A stretch of 42,257 nt of DNA from Candidatus Thioglobus autotrophicus (lineage in GTDB: Bacteria > Pseudomonadota > Gammaproteobacteria > PS1 > Pseudothioglobaceae). Positions 27,954 to 36,687 of this stretch are shown piece after piece. The first letter of the stretch is position 1, and each line of letters opens with the position of its first letter. Under the pieces are notes generated by a model that was not told the origin of the DNA, made no database searches, and saw only the letters and a list, made by a program, of their open reading frames with translations. The translations under genes were made by a program, and so were the position numbers. The stretch covers positions 1 through 42,257 of the forward strand of contig JAKUUR010000014.1 of NCBI GenBank assembly GCA_022448455.1. Direction: 5' to 3'.

Positions 27954-30320
27954 ATGTCATTATTAAAATCTTTTGAACAACTTGATTATAGCCAAGCTCT
28001 AGAAAGTAGCACTGAAGCGCAAAAATGGCTCGAAAAGCATGGTCGTCGATTTGGACAATTTATCAATGGTAAGTTTGATAACCGGAAAAATGCAGAGTTG
28101 ATCGCTAGTAATAATCCTTCGAATGGCGAACTACTGGCCCACATTGAAGTAGCCAACTCTTCTCAATTAGATGCGGCTGTGGCTACTGCCCGAAAAGCTC
28201 AACCTAAATGGCAAGCATTGGGTGGACATGGAAGGGCTAAAGTACTCTATGCGTTGGCACGTTTATTACAAAAACATACACGTTTAACCGCGGTCTTAGA
28301 AACCCTAGATAACGGCAAACCAATTCGCGAAAGTCGGGACATTGATATACCCTTGGTTATTCGACATTTCTATCACCATGCTGGCTGGGCACAACTTCAA
28401 GAACAAGAGTTTTCTAGCTATGAACCGATTGGAGTAGCAGCACAAATTGTACCTTGGAATTTCCCCTTATTAATGTTGGCATGGAAAATCGCCCCTGCTA
28501 TGGCAATGGGCAACACGATTGTATTTAAATCAGCCGAACAAACACCTATCACTGCTATGTTCTTTGCTCATTTGTGTGAACAAGCTGGTGTCCCTCCTGG
28601 TGTCGTTAATATCGTCAATGGTGCCGGCGATGTAGGTGCATCGCTAGCTGCTCACAAGGGAGTTGACAAGGTTGCCTTTACTGGATCAACAGCCGTAGGT
28701 CGATCAATAAGACAGAGTACTGCAGGTCAAGGTAAGAAACTAACTTTAGAGCTTGGTGGCAAGTCAGCTTTCGTGGTTTTTGAAGATGCTGATTTAGATG
28801 CTGCTGTTGAAGGCTTAGTTGACTCTATCTGGTTTAATCAAGGTGAGGTATGTTGTGCAGGGTCAAGATTGTTAGTACAAGCAAAAGTTGCAGATAAATT
28901 GCACTCCAAAATCAAAAAACGTATTCAAAAATTACGCTTAGGCTTGCCGCTAGATAAATCAACTGACTTGGGAAGCTTAGTAAGTCAAACTCAATACCAG
29001 AGGGTTGATCAGATGGTACAACAAGGTCTCCAACAAGGTGGTGAACTTTTCCAAGCTTATGATGGCCAATCTGAAGGAAATTATTACCCGCCAAGTCTTA
29101 TTACTGAGATCGATGCAAGCCACCCTCTAGCTCAAGAAGAAATTTTTGGACCTGTATTAGTATCAATGACTTTCCGCACTCAAACTGAGGCTGTCGCTTT
29201 GGCTAATAATAGCCGCTACGGCTTAGCAGCAAGTGTTTGGAGTGAAAATATTAATCGTGCTATGGATGTGGCTCCAAAGCTTAAGGCTGGAGTAATCTGG
29301 ATTAACTGCCACAATCAATTTGATGCTTCTTGCGGTTTTGGCGGAGTAAGAGAATCTGGATTTGGTCGCGAAGGTGGCAAGGAAGGGCTTTTTGAGTACC
29401 TTAAACCAAAATTCTTAACCCCTAGTAAAAGCTTAAAACCTGTCACCGCAAAGCAACAACCAAGTAGCAATGAAACTATTGACCGCACCTTAAAATTCTA
29501 TATTGGTGGTAAACAGGTAAGACCAGATGGTGGCCACAGCATTGCCACTTACAAGGCCGATGGTAGTTTAGCAAGCTTGGTTGGCTCAGGTAACCGTAAA
29601 GATATTCGAAATGCAGTAAGTGCAGCAATTAAAGCCAATTCTTGGAGTAACCAAAATGGTCATGTTAGAGCTCAAATTATCTATTTTCTGGCTGAAAACT
29701 TAGCACTGCGCGAATCTGAATGGATAAAGCGCTTACAAGATTTGTGTGGAATCACCAAAAAAGAGGCAAAAACTGAATTTAATGCCAGCTTGAGTCGACT
29801 ATTTAGCTATGCAGCATGGTCCGATAAATATGATGGCGCTGTTCATAATGCACCTTATCGTGGCGTAACAATGGCTTTACCTGAAGCCATCGGAGTATTG
29901 GCACAAATCGCTCCTGAAGAAAAACCCTTGTTAAGCACAATATCTTTGATTGCACCTGCTATAGCTATGGGTAACCGAGTTGTTTTAATTCCTAGTCAGC
30001 GCTATGCTGGTGTCGCTTTGGAATTAGTTCAAACACTTGAAACCTCAGATATTCCTCCTGGGGTGATAAATATAGTAACTGGCAACAAGAGTGAATTAGC
30101 TGATCAATTAGCTGGTCACGCCGAAGTAGATGGAATTTGGTGTTGGTCTGACGACGAAACGGTTGCCAAAGTTGAGACTACTAGTGCTGCTGACTTAAAG
30201 CGTTTATGGGTTCATCAGGAAGGCGATCGGGATTGGCTGGACCCTCAACAAGGCGAAGGTTTAGAATTTCTGCGTAACGCCACAGAAGTGAAAAATATTT
30301 GGACACCATATGGTGACTAA
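27954..30320 (+). CDS. two-domain aldehyde dehydrogenase of ALDH16 type
   Basis: Encodes 788 residues. Residues 1-490 form a complete aldehyde dehydrogenase: PWNFPLL (N169), FTGSTAVGR, LELGGKS (E266) and the nucleophile C300 in NQGEVCCAGSR. Residues about 510-788 form a second, shortened aldehyde dehydrogenase-like domain that keeps ALPEAIGVLAQIAPEEKPLL and IPPGVINIVTGNK but lacks the catalytic Cys and Glu region. This layout and length match ALDH16. The neighbour deoC releases acetaldehyde, so oxidation to acetate is the likely job. Unlike human ALDH16A1, which lacks the catalytic Cys, this protein should be active. Confidence 0.9.
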   Translation: MSLLKSFEQLDYSQALESSTEAQKWLEKHGRRFGQFINGKFDNRKNAELIASNNPSNGELLAHIEVANSSQLDAAVATARKAQPKWQALGGHGRAKVLYALARLLQKHTRLTAVLETLDNGKPIRESRDIDIPLVIRHFYHHAGWAQLQEQEFSSYEPIGVAAQIVPWNFPLLMLAWKIAPAMAMGNTIVFKSAEQTPITAMFFAHLCEQAGVPPGVVNIVNGAGDVGASLAAHKGVDKVAFTGSTAVGRSIRQSTAGQGKKLTLELGGKSAFVVFEDADLDAAVEGLVDSIWFNQGEVCCAGSRLLVQAKVADKLHSKIKKRIQKLRLGLPLDKSTDLGSLVSQTQYQRVDQMVQQGLQQGGELFQAYDGQSEGNYYPPSLITEIDASHPLAQEEIFGPVLVSMTFRTQTEAVALANNSRYGLAASVWSENINRAMDVAPKLKAGVIWINCHNQFDASCGFGGVRESGFGREGGKEGLFEYLKPKFLTPSKSLKPVTAKQQPSSNETIDRTLKFYIGGKQVRPDGGHSIATYKADGSLASLVGSGNRKDIRNAVSAAIKANSWSNQNGHVRAQIIYFLAENLALRESEWIKRLQDLCGITKKEAKTEFNASLSRLFSYAAWSDKYDGAVHNAPYRGVTMALPEAIGVLAQIAPEEKPLLSTISLIAPAIAMGNRVVLIPSQRYAGVALELVQTLETSDIPPGVINIVTGNKSELADQLAGHAEVDGIWCWSDDETVAKVETTSAADLKRLWVHQEGDRDWLDPQQGEGLEFLRNATEVKNIWTPYGD

Positions 30321-30331
30321 CTGGTAGATTT

Positions 30332-31684
30332 ATGAGTGAAAAATTCCTACCACAAGAACTGATTCGTAAAAAACGTGACGGACTAAGTTTAAACCATTCA
30401 GAGATCGGTTTTTTAGTTAAAGGCATTAGTGATAAAAGTCTTACTGATGCTCAGTTAGGAGCGTTTGCCATGGCAGTATTTCACTGTGGAATGAGCATGG
30501 AAGAGCGTGTCAGTTTAACGCAACACATGATGCATTCAGGTGAAACACTTAAATGGCATGATTTAGATCTCGACGGTCCTGTTGTCGATAAACACTCTAC
30601 TGGAGGAGTGGGAGACAAAGTCAGCTTGATGCTTGCACCTATTGTTGCAGCCTGTGGTGGCTACGTTCCTATGATATCTGGAAGAGGTTTGGGGCATACC
30701 GGTGGAACTTTGGACAAGCTAGAAAGTATTCCAGGCTACAATGGCGCTCCAGATAACACCAAATTTCGAGCATTGGTACAGAAAGTGGGCTGCGCTATTA
30801 TTGGTCAAACTGATAAATTAGCTCCAGCCGATAAGCGCTTTTATGCCATAAGAGATGTGACTGCTACAATAGAGTCTATAGACTTAATTACCGCATCTAT
30901 ACTGTCTAAAAAGCTTGCCTCTGGCCTTGATGCCTTGGTGATGGATATCAAGACCGGAAATGGTGCTTTTGCTGCAGACTACAGTATGGCTCAAGAGTTG
31001 GCTCAGAGTATTGCAGATGTCTCAAGCAGTGCGGGTGTTCCAACCCGTTGCCTAATCACGGACATGGATCAGGTATTAGGCTATAACGTGGGTAATGCCA
31101 CCGAAGTACAAGAATGTATCGGGTTTTTGATTGAACCAGAAAATGCTAATGAACGTTTACTGCAACTAACACTCGAGCTGGCTGCACAAATGCTACAGTT
31201 GAGTGGCATCGAATCTGATCTAGTAGCTGCTAGAACGAAATCCCAAGAGGCTTTATTTTCGGGTCAAGCAGCACAGGTATTTGGACAAATGATCCATGCG
31301 CTAGGAGGCCCTATAGATTTATTGGAAAAAACGGATGACTACTTAGTCCCAATGCCAATTATTAACCCTATATTATCGAAATCTTCTGGCTATATAACTA
31401 AGATGGATGTTCGTACCATTGGTTTAAATATGATACACCTGAAGGCTGGACGCACTAAGGCCAGTGACTCAATAGATCATGGCGTAGGTTTGACCGACAT
31501 CGTGAATATCGGTCAGTGGATCGATACTGGGCAACCTTTAGCCTATGCACATGTCCGTAATGATGATCAAGTCCAGTATTTGCAACAAACATTGCCCTCA
31601 ACCATACAATTCAGTGAAACCCCCCCTGAAACAGCACCTCTGGTGTATGAAATATTATCTTCCAACAAAGAGAGAGAATCGTGA
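30332..31684 (+). CDS. deoA: thymidine phosphorylase
   Basis: Encodes 450 residues, matching the E. coli DeoA class (440). The phosphate-site block KHSTGGVGDKVSLMLAP and GRGLGHTGGTLDKLESIPG are intact. It converts thymidine and deoxyuridine to base plus deoxyribose-1-phosphate. It is the only pyrimidine nucleoside phosphorylase seen here, so uridine from cytidine deaminase would need an enzyme elsewhere or relaxed specificity. Its stop overlaps the GTG of deoB by 4 nt. Confidence 0.95.
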   Translation: MSEKFLPQELIRKKRDGLSLNHSEIGFLVKGISDKSLTDAQLGAFAMAVFHCGMSMEERVSLTQHMMHSGETLKWHDLDLDGPVVDKHSTGGVGDKVSLMLAPIVAACGGYVPMISGRGLGHTGGTLDKLESIPGYNGAPDNTKFRALVQKVGCAIIGQTDKLAPADKRFYAIRDVTATIESIDLITASILSKKLASGLDALVMDIKTGNGAFAADYSMAQELAQSIADVSSSAGVPTRCLITDMDQVLGYNVGNATEVQECIGFLIEPENANERLLQLTLELAAQMLQLSGIESDLVAARTKSQEALFSGQAAQVFGQMIHALGGPIDLLEKTDDYLVPMPIINPILSKSSGYITKMDVRTIGLNMIHLKAGRTKASDSIDHGVGLTDIVNIGQWIDTGQPLAYAHVRNDDQVQYLQQTLPSTIQFSETPPETAPLVYEILSSNKERES

Positions 31685-32895
31685 AGCGTGCAATCATTTT
31701 AGTACTCGATTCCTTAGGCATAGGTTCAAGCGCTGACGCTCATCGATATGGCGACAAAGGTGCAGACACTCTAGGCCATATTGCTGAAGCTTGCGCTGAG
31801 GGTAATGCAGACAATAGTCAACGCCAAGGGCCACTAAACATACCTAATTTACTTAGGTGGGGTCTAGGAGCTGCAGCTAATGCCAGTCGTGGAAAACCTT
31901 TGCCTGTGGCTAGTGTTACTCCTCAAGGCGCTTATGGTTACGCCCGTGAAGTAAGTGCCGGCAAAGACACTCCAAGTGGTCATTGGGAAATTTGTGGCTT
32001 GCCGGTTCCTTTTGAGTGGGGGACATTTCCAAGCCAAGAAAACTGCTTTCCTTCATCGCTACTTCAGAACCTCTTAACTCAAGGTCAAATTAGCGGCACC
32101 TTAGCTAATAAGCATGCTTCCGGCACAGAAGTCATCAAAGAGTTTGGTGAGAAACACTTGGAAACCGGTTTTCCTATTTGTTACACATCTGCTGATTCAG
32201 TATTTCAGATTGCTGCACATGAACAATCTTTTGGCTTGGAGCGTCTTTATGAACTATGCAAAGTAGCCAAGCGTCTTGTTGACCCATTGGGTATTACGCG
32301 AGTTATTGCAAGGCCATTTATTGGCACTTGTAGTGATGATTTTGAGCGTACTGCTAACCGTCGTGACTTAACCACCCCTCCAAATGGCCTAACTTTATTA
32401 GATTTTATTCAAGCTGCCGGTGGTCAAGTTGTTTCACTAGGAAAAATTGCCGATATTTTTTCTAATCAAGGCGTTAGTTATACTGTTAAGGGTTCTGATA
32501 ACATGGCATTGATAGATCAATTATTGTCACAAATGAAGCTAGTTCAAGAAGGATTAATATTTGTCAATTTAGCAGACTTCGATACTAAGTTTGGACACCG
32601 ACGTGACGTTGCGGGCTATGCGTTGGCTTTGGAACAACTCGATAAACGTATAATTGAAATTGAGAGCCAATTAAGTAATGATGACCTGGTACTTATTACT
32701 GCCGATCATGGTTGCGACCCAACTTGGCCAGGTAGCGACCATACTCGTGAACATGTACCGGTAGTATTTTATGGAAACCAAGTGAAAAACAATAACTTAG
32801 GCGAAAGATCTAGCTTTGCTGATATGGGTCAAACAATAGCTAATCATTTAGAGATAGATCCGTTGCCGCATGGTAAGAGCTGTCAATTAATATAA
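31681..32895 (+). CDS. deoB: phosphopentomutase
   Basis: Encodes 404 residues, the usual size. It interconverts (deoxy)ribose-1- and 5-phosphates. The alkaline-phosphatase-like metal site shows in ILVLDSLGIGSSADAHRYGD (D10), the phosphorylated Thr in GKDTPSGHWEI, and the late ITADHGCDPTWPGSDHTREH block. It starts with GTG in a GTGA overlap, preceded by AGAGAGAA. It links the phosphorylases to deoC. Confidence 0.95.
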   Translation: MKRAIILVLDSLGIGSSADAHRYGDKGADTLGHIAEACAEGNADNSQRQGPLNIPNLLRWGLGAAANASRGKPLPVASVTPQGAYGYAREVSAGKDTPSGHWEICGLPVPFEWGTFPSQENCFPSSLLQNLLTQGQISGTLANKHASGTEVIKEFGEKHLETGFPICYTSADSVFQIAAHEQSFGLERLYELCKVAKRLVDPLGITRVIARPFIGTCSDDFERTANRRDLTTPPNGLTLLDFIQAAGGQVVSLGKIADIFSNQGVSYTVKGSDNMALIDQLLSQMKLVQEGLIFVNLADFDTKFGHRRDVAGYALALEQLDKRIIEIESQLSNDDLVLITADHGCDPTWPGSDHTREHVPVVFYGNQVKNNNLGERSSFADMGQTIANHLEIDPLPHGKSCQLI

Positions 32896-32910
32896 AATTG
32901 ATTAATACAG

Positions 32911-33924
32911 ATGAAATTAATGTACCAAAAAATCCGTCAAATACCTAAGGTTGAACTCCATAGTCATCTCGAGGGAACCATCCAGCCTTCATTAGTTAAA
33001 CAGATTGCAAAACGCAATAACATAAAGCTGAGGGATGGTTTATTTACTCCACAAGGAGACTTTGCCTGGGATGACTTTGTCACTTTTTTGCAAGCTTACG
33101 ACGAAGTAAGTTCTTGTCTGCAGTACAGCAAAGACTATCGAGACATTACCTATGATTACCTTAAATCCTGTGCACTTGAGGGAACGATTTATGCTGAAAC
33201 ATTTATTTCTCCAGACCACGCTGCTGAAATGGGTATGAGTTACGAAGATGTTTTGTCAGGCTGTGCTCAAGGGATTGATGATGCTGAAAGAGAGTTTGGC
33301 ATTATAGGACGAATTATAGTCACTTGTGTCCGTCATCTAGGGCCACAGCAGGCGGTAAGAATTGCACAACTCATGGTCGATGAGCCACACCCCTATATTG
33401 TCGGTTTTGGTATGGGTGGAGATGAATCCCAATACGTTGCATCAGATTTTACTCCCGCTTTTCAAATTGCCATCGATGCTGGCTATCCTTGCACTGTTCA
33501 TGCGGGTGAAGTATGTGGTTCCGAAAGTGTATGGGATGTAATTAATCATCTACCAATGATAAGCCGAATAGGCCACGGTGTTCGAAGCGCTGAGGACGAC
33601 GAATTAATTAAAACCTTGGCAAATCGTAAAATATCTTTAGAAATCTGTCCGGGAAGCAATTTGGCTTTGGCTTTGTATCCAGACTGGAAAAGTCATCCTC
33701 TAAATCATATTCTTGAAGCAGGAATTAGTGTCAGCCTAAACTCAGACGATCCACCGTTTTTTAATACCAGTGTCGGTAAAGAGTATCAAAATGGAGCTGA
33801 ACACTTTAATCTCGATTTAAAACAGCTACTTTACATTTCTCGCATGGCTATGGAATCCTCGTTTGCAGATACTAAAACTAAATCTCACTTAGTTAAGCAA
33901 ATTAATGAATGGTCAATTGACTAA
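32911..33924 (+). CDS. add: adenosine deaminase
   Basis: Encodes 337 residues. The zinc and catalytic set is VELHSHLEGT (H17, H19), VHAGEVCGSESVWD, RIGHGVRS and NSDDPPFFNTSVGKEY. GFGMGGDES and the DDPPFFNT loop fit adenosine rather than adenine deaminase. It turns (deoxy)adenosine into (deoxy)inosine for the phosphorylase. It is a distant paralog of the gene at 3432-4445 on the other arm, so each arm has its own adenine-ring deaminase. Confidence 0.9.
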   Translation: MKLMYQKIRQIPKVELHSHLEGTIQPSLVKQIAKRNNIKLRDGLFTPQGDFAWDDFVTFLQAYDEVSSCLQYSKDYRDITYDYLKSCALEGTIYAETFISPDHAAEMGMSYEDVLSGCAQGIDDAEREFGIIGRIIVTCVRHLGPQQAVRIAQLMVDEPHPYIVGFGMGGDESQYVASDFTPAFQIAIDAGYPCTVHAGEVCGSESVWDVINHLPMISRIGHGVRSAEDDELIKTLANRKISLEICPGSNLALALYPDWKSHPLNHILEAGISVSLNSDDPPFFNTSVGKEYQNGAEHFNLDLKQLLYISRMAMESSFADTKTKSHLVKQINEWSID

Positions 33925-33976
33925 AATATAAATTAAATAAATTTATAATTAAATAATGATTAATCGGAATGAAATT

Positions 33977-34546
33977 ATGTCTATAACAAAGAAATATATT
34001 ACAGCGGAAGAATTACTTCTCGATTCATTTAAACTCGGTGTGGATATCTATAATAGTGGCTTCAGACCAAACTTTATTGTGGGTGTTTGGCGTGGCGGCA
34101 CCCCGGTAGGTATTGCCATTCAAGAAATACTGGCTTATCTAGGCAATGAATCTGATCATATTGCTATTCGGACTTCCTCGTATATTGGCATAAACAATCA
34201 ATCAAAAGAGGTACGCGTTCATGGCATAGACTATCTTATTAGTCACATGAATGCTGAAGATAGTCTGCTTTTGGTTGATGACGTGTTCGATTCAGGAAGA
34301 AGCATTAAAGCGATACTAGACACTCTAAATGAGAGGGCAAGAAAAAATATACCTCACGATGTTCGTGTGGCGATGCCTTGGTATAAGCCCGAAAGAAACA
34401 TCATTGATATGGTCCCAGATTACTATATTCATGAAACAGATGACTGGTTAGTCTTTCCTCACGAAATGGATGGCCTCACAGAAGAGGAAATATTTACCAA
34501 TAAAAAGAGTATGAAAGAGATTTTATCTCAGGTAACTACTAAATAG
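33977..34546 (+). CDS. hypoxanthine-type purine phosphoribosyltransferase
   Basis: Encodes 189 residues from ATG 33977, which has GGAA about 10 bp upstream. The in-frame ATG at 33956 has no ribosome site. The PRPP motif is LLLVDDVFDSGRS, and FIVGVWRGGTPVGI is the loop expected in hypoxanthine/xanthine/guanine transferases. It salvages bases released by the phosphorylase to nucleotides. It is the last gene of the nucleoside arm, which gives the cell a choice between salvage and breakdown. Which base it prefers cannot be read from the sequence. Confidence 0.82.
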   Translation: MSITKKYITAEELLLDSFKLGVDIYNSGFRPNFIVGVWRGGTPVGIAIQEILAYLGNESDHIAIRTSSYIGINNQSKEVRVHGIDYLISHMNAEDSLLLVDDVFDSGRSIKAILDTLNERARKNIPHDVRVAMPWYKPERNIIDMVPDYYIHETDDWLVFPHEMDGLTEEEIFTNKKSMKEILSQVTTK

Positions 34547-34597
34547 TTTTACCTTTTCGAAGTATCCTTATTAGCTAAATTTGTAATACAGCTAAAT

Positions 34598-34735
34598 TTA
34601 AAAGACTGACTTAATTATGTCCCACAAGCCATAAAATATAGCCAACCATATAAGCCCCTTTATAAGAAAAAACATGAAGGGCAGGATAATGAGTAGCCAT
34701 TTATTTTTTATGCGTTTTCTAAAGTAGTTAATCAT
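34598..34735 (-). CDS. small membrane protein after oppF
   Basis: Encodes 45 residues: a basic start (MINYFRKRIKNKW) and one or two hydrophobic segments ending in GLWDIIKSVF. I do not recognise a family. The ATG shares ATGATTAA with the oppF stop, the same 8-nt coupled overlap as umuD-umuC and alc-allA. The charge pattern and coupling support a real gene. A role alongside the oligopeptide importer is only a guess. It has no clear Shine-Dalgarno of its own. Confidence 0.55.
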   Translation of the reverse strand: MINYFRKRIKNKWLLIILPFMFFLIKGLIWLAIFYGLWDIIKSVF

Positions 34736-35714
34736 TAAAGTGGCAGGCAACTTCATGACTACTTGCAGCTTTTTTGAGTTCGGGCTTTTCCTGAGAACAA
34801 ATGTCCTGCGCTTTTTTGCAACGGGTACGAAAAACACAACCTGATGGAGGGTTTATCGGTGATGGTAAGTCCCCTTCTATTAGAATTAAATCCTTGTTTT
34901 TCTCTATTTTTGGATCTGGAATTGGAACTGCAGAAATCAACGCCTGGGTATAAGGGTGACGTGGATGATTATATATATCTTCACTTTTAGCAAGCTCAAC
35001 TATATTGCCCATGTAAAGAACCATAATTTTGGTACTGATATGCTTCACAATGCTTAAATCATGAGCGATAAATATTAGAGTCAAGCCCATCTCTTTCTGT
35101 AAGTCCATTAGTAGATTTATTACCTGGGCCTGGATGGAAACATCTAGCGCCGAAACTGGTTCATCACAAATAATTAATTTAGGCTTTAAGATTAAAGCTC
35201 TCGCTATACCGATACGTTGGCATTGGCCACCAGAAAATTCATGAGGATAACGATTAATAAGGTTTTCTAATAAACCAACCTTATTCATTACATCTCCAAC
35301 TCTTGCTTTAATATCTGCCTTTGAAGTTTTAGGGTAATGAGTTTTCAAGGGTTCTGCAATAATCTCTCCAATAGTCATTCGAGGATTAAGGCTTGCAAGT
35401 GGATCTTGAAAGATCATTTGGATTTCTTTTCGGTGTTTTCTCATTTCTGTTTTATTAAGTGCTAATAAGTCTTTACCGAACCATAAAACTCTTCCTGTTT
35501 CAGCAGGAACCATGCTAATAATTGCACGAGCTAAGGTCGATTTACCACACCCTGACTCACCCACTATGCCTAGCGTTTCACCTGACTTTAATTCAAATGA
35601 AACTCCATTTACTGCCTGTAATTTTTTTCGTTTTGTCCAAAGCATATCTCCTTCACTAGAAACATCAAAATGCACCTTTAGGTTTTCAACTTGCATCATA
35701 GTTTCATGATTCAT
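34728..35714 (-). CDS. oppF: oligopeptide ABC importer ATPase OppF
   Basis: Encodes 328 residues (E. coli OppF 334). Walker A is GESGCGKST, signature SGGQCQRIG, Walker B LIICDEPVSALD. The C-terminal GCVFRTRCKKAQDIC carries the Cys-rich segment found in OppD/F proteins. It forms the heterodimeric motor with OppD and overlaps that gene by 4 nt. Confidence 0.95.
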   Translation of the reverse strand: MNHETMMQVENLKVHFDVSSEGDMLWTKRKKLQAVNGVSFELKSGETLGIVGESGCGKSTLARAIISMVPAETGRVLWFGKDLLALNKTEMRKHRKEIQMIFQDPLASLNPRMTIGEIIAEPLKTHYPKTSKADIKARVGDVMNKVGLLENLINRYPHEFSGGQCQRIGIARALILKPKLIICDEPVSALDVSIQAQVINLLMDLQKEMGLTLIFIAHDLSIVKHISTKIMVLYMGNIVELAKSEDIYNHPRHPYTQALISAVPIPDPKIEKNKDLILIEGDLPSPINPPSGCVFRTRCKKAQDICSQEKPELKKAASSHEVACHFND

Positions 35715-36682
35715 AATAATTCCTTAAATGCTACATGACAGGCTCTGAAGTGTTTATTTTCTCCTGTCTCAAGAAGTTCTGGAGTGTGAGTGGAACAAAT
35801 GTCTTTTGAAAATTTACAGCGCGGGGAAAATGGGCAGCCTACAGGGTCCAACATCGCATCTGGAGGATTGCCTTGTATAGTTTTTAGTTTAACGGCATTG
35901 TCGTCAAGTCGAGGAACTGCACTCATCAATCCTTGAGTGTATGGATGGGTAGGACTTGCATAGATAAGCTCAGTTGTAGCAATTTCCATAACCTGACCAC
36001 CATACATTACTAAAGTCTCATCACTGTTGCCAGCAACAACACCAAGATCATGGGTGATTAAAATAATTGAGGTGCCAAACTCCTTTTGAATATCGGATAG
36101 TAAATGCATTATTTGAGCTTGAACTGTAACATCTAGGGCGGTTGTAGGTTCATCAGCAATTAACAATTTAGGATGACACAGTAGAGACATTGCAATCATT
36201 ACACGCTGCCTCATGCCTCCTGAAAATTCATGGGGATACATTCTAATAAGGTTTCTAGCATCAGGTATTTGAACCGCATCCAGCATACTAATTGATTGCT
36301 TAATGGCGTCAGTTTTTGACAATCCTTTGTGATGTATTAAGACTTCAGCCATCTGCGCAGAGACTTTCATATACGGATTAAGACTAGTCATCGGATCCTG
36401 AAAAATAATCGCTATCTTTTCAGAACGAATAAGGTTTAGCTCTGAAATAGAAAGGTTAAGAATTTCTTGATCTTCGAATTTCACACTTCCAGTGGCATGA
36501 CCATTTTGATCCAACAAACCCATCATCGCAAAAACTGTCTGACTTTTTCCACTTCCAGACTCACCAACAATTGCTAAAATTTTTCCCTCTTCAAGTGAAA
36601 AGCTAACATTATTAACTGCACTTACTATGCCATCAGTAGTCTCAAATTGTACTTGGAGATTGTTTACCTCTAATAAGCTCAT
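35711..36682 (-). CDS. oppD: oligopeptide ABC importer ATPase OppD
   Basis: Encodes 323 residues. Walker A is GESGSGKSQ, signature SGGMRQRVM, Walker B LLIADEPTTALDV. The C-terminal GCPFSPRCKFSKDIC is the usual Cys-rich tail segment. It lies 5 bp after oppC and overlaps oppF. Complete for the family. Confidence 0.95.
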   Translation of the reverse strand: MSLLEVNNLQVQFETTDGIVSAVNNVSFSLEEGKILAIVGESGSGKSQTVFAMMGLLDQNGHATGSVKFEDQEILNLSISELNLIRSEKIAIIFQDPMTSLNPYMKVSAQMAEVLIHHKGLSKTDAIKQSISMLDAVQIPDARNLIRMYPHEFSGGMRQRVMIAMSLLCHPKLLIADEPTTALDVTVQAQIMHLLSDIQKEFGTSIILITHDLGVVAGNSDETLVMYGGQVMEIATTELIYASPTHPYTQGLMSAVPRLDDNAVKLKTIQGNPPDAMLDPVGCPFSPRCKFSKDICSTHTPELLETGENKHFRACHVAFKELL

Positions 36683-36687
36683 ATCAA

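Noticed and set aside
34547-34597. Terminator between the phosphoribosyltransferase gene and the converging opp operon
   Set aside because: Only a 5-bp TAGCT/AGCTA stem with a 13-nt loop and a direct repeat of AGCTAAATTT are seen; too weak to call.
34736-34837. Upstream extension of the small membrane protein frame into oppF
   Set aside because: The added residues are an out-of-frame read of the conserved OppF tail; only the part from ATG 34735 has its own character.
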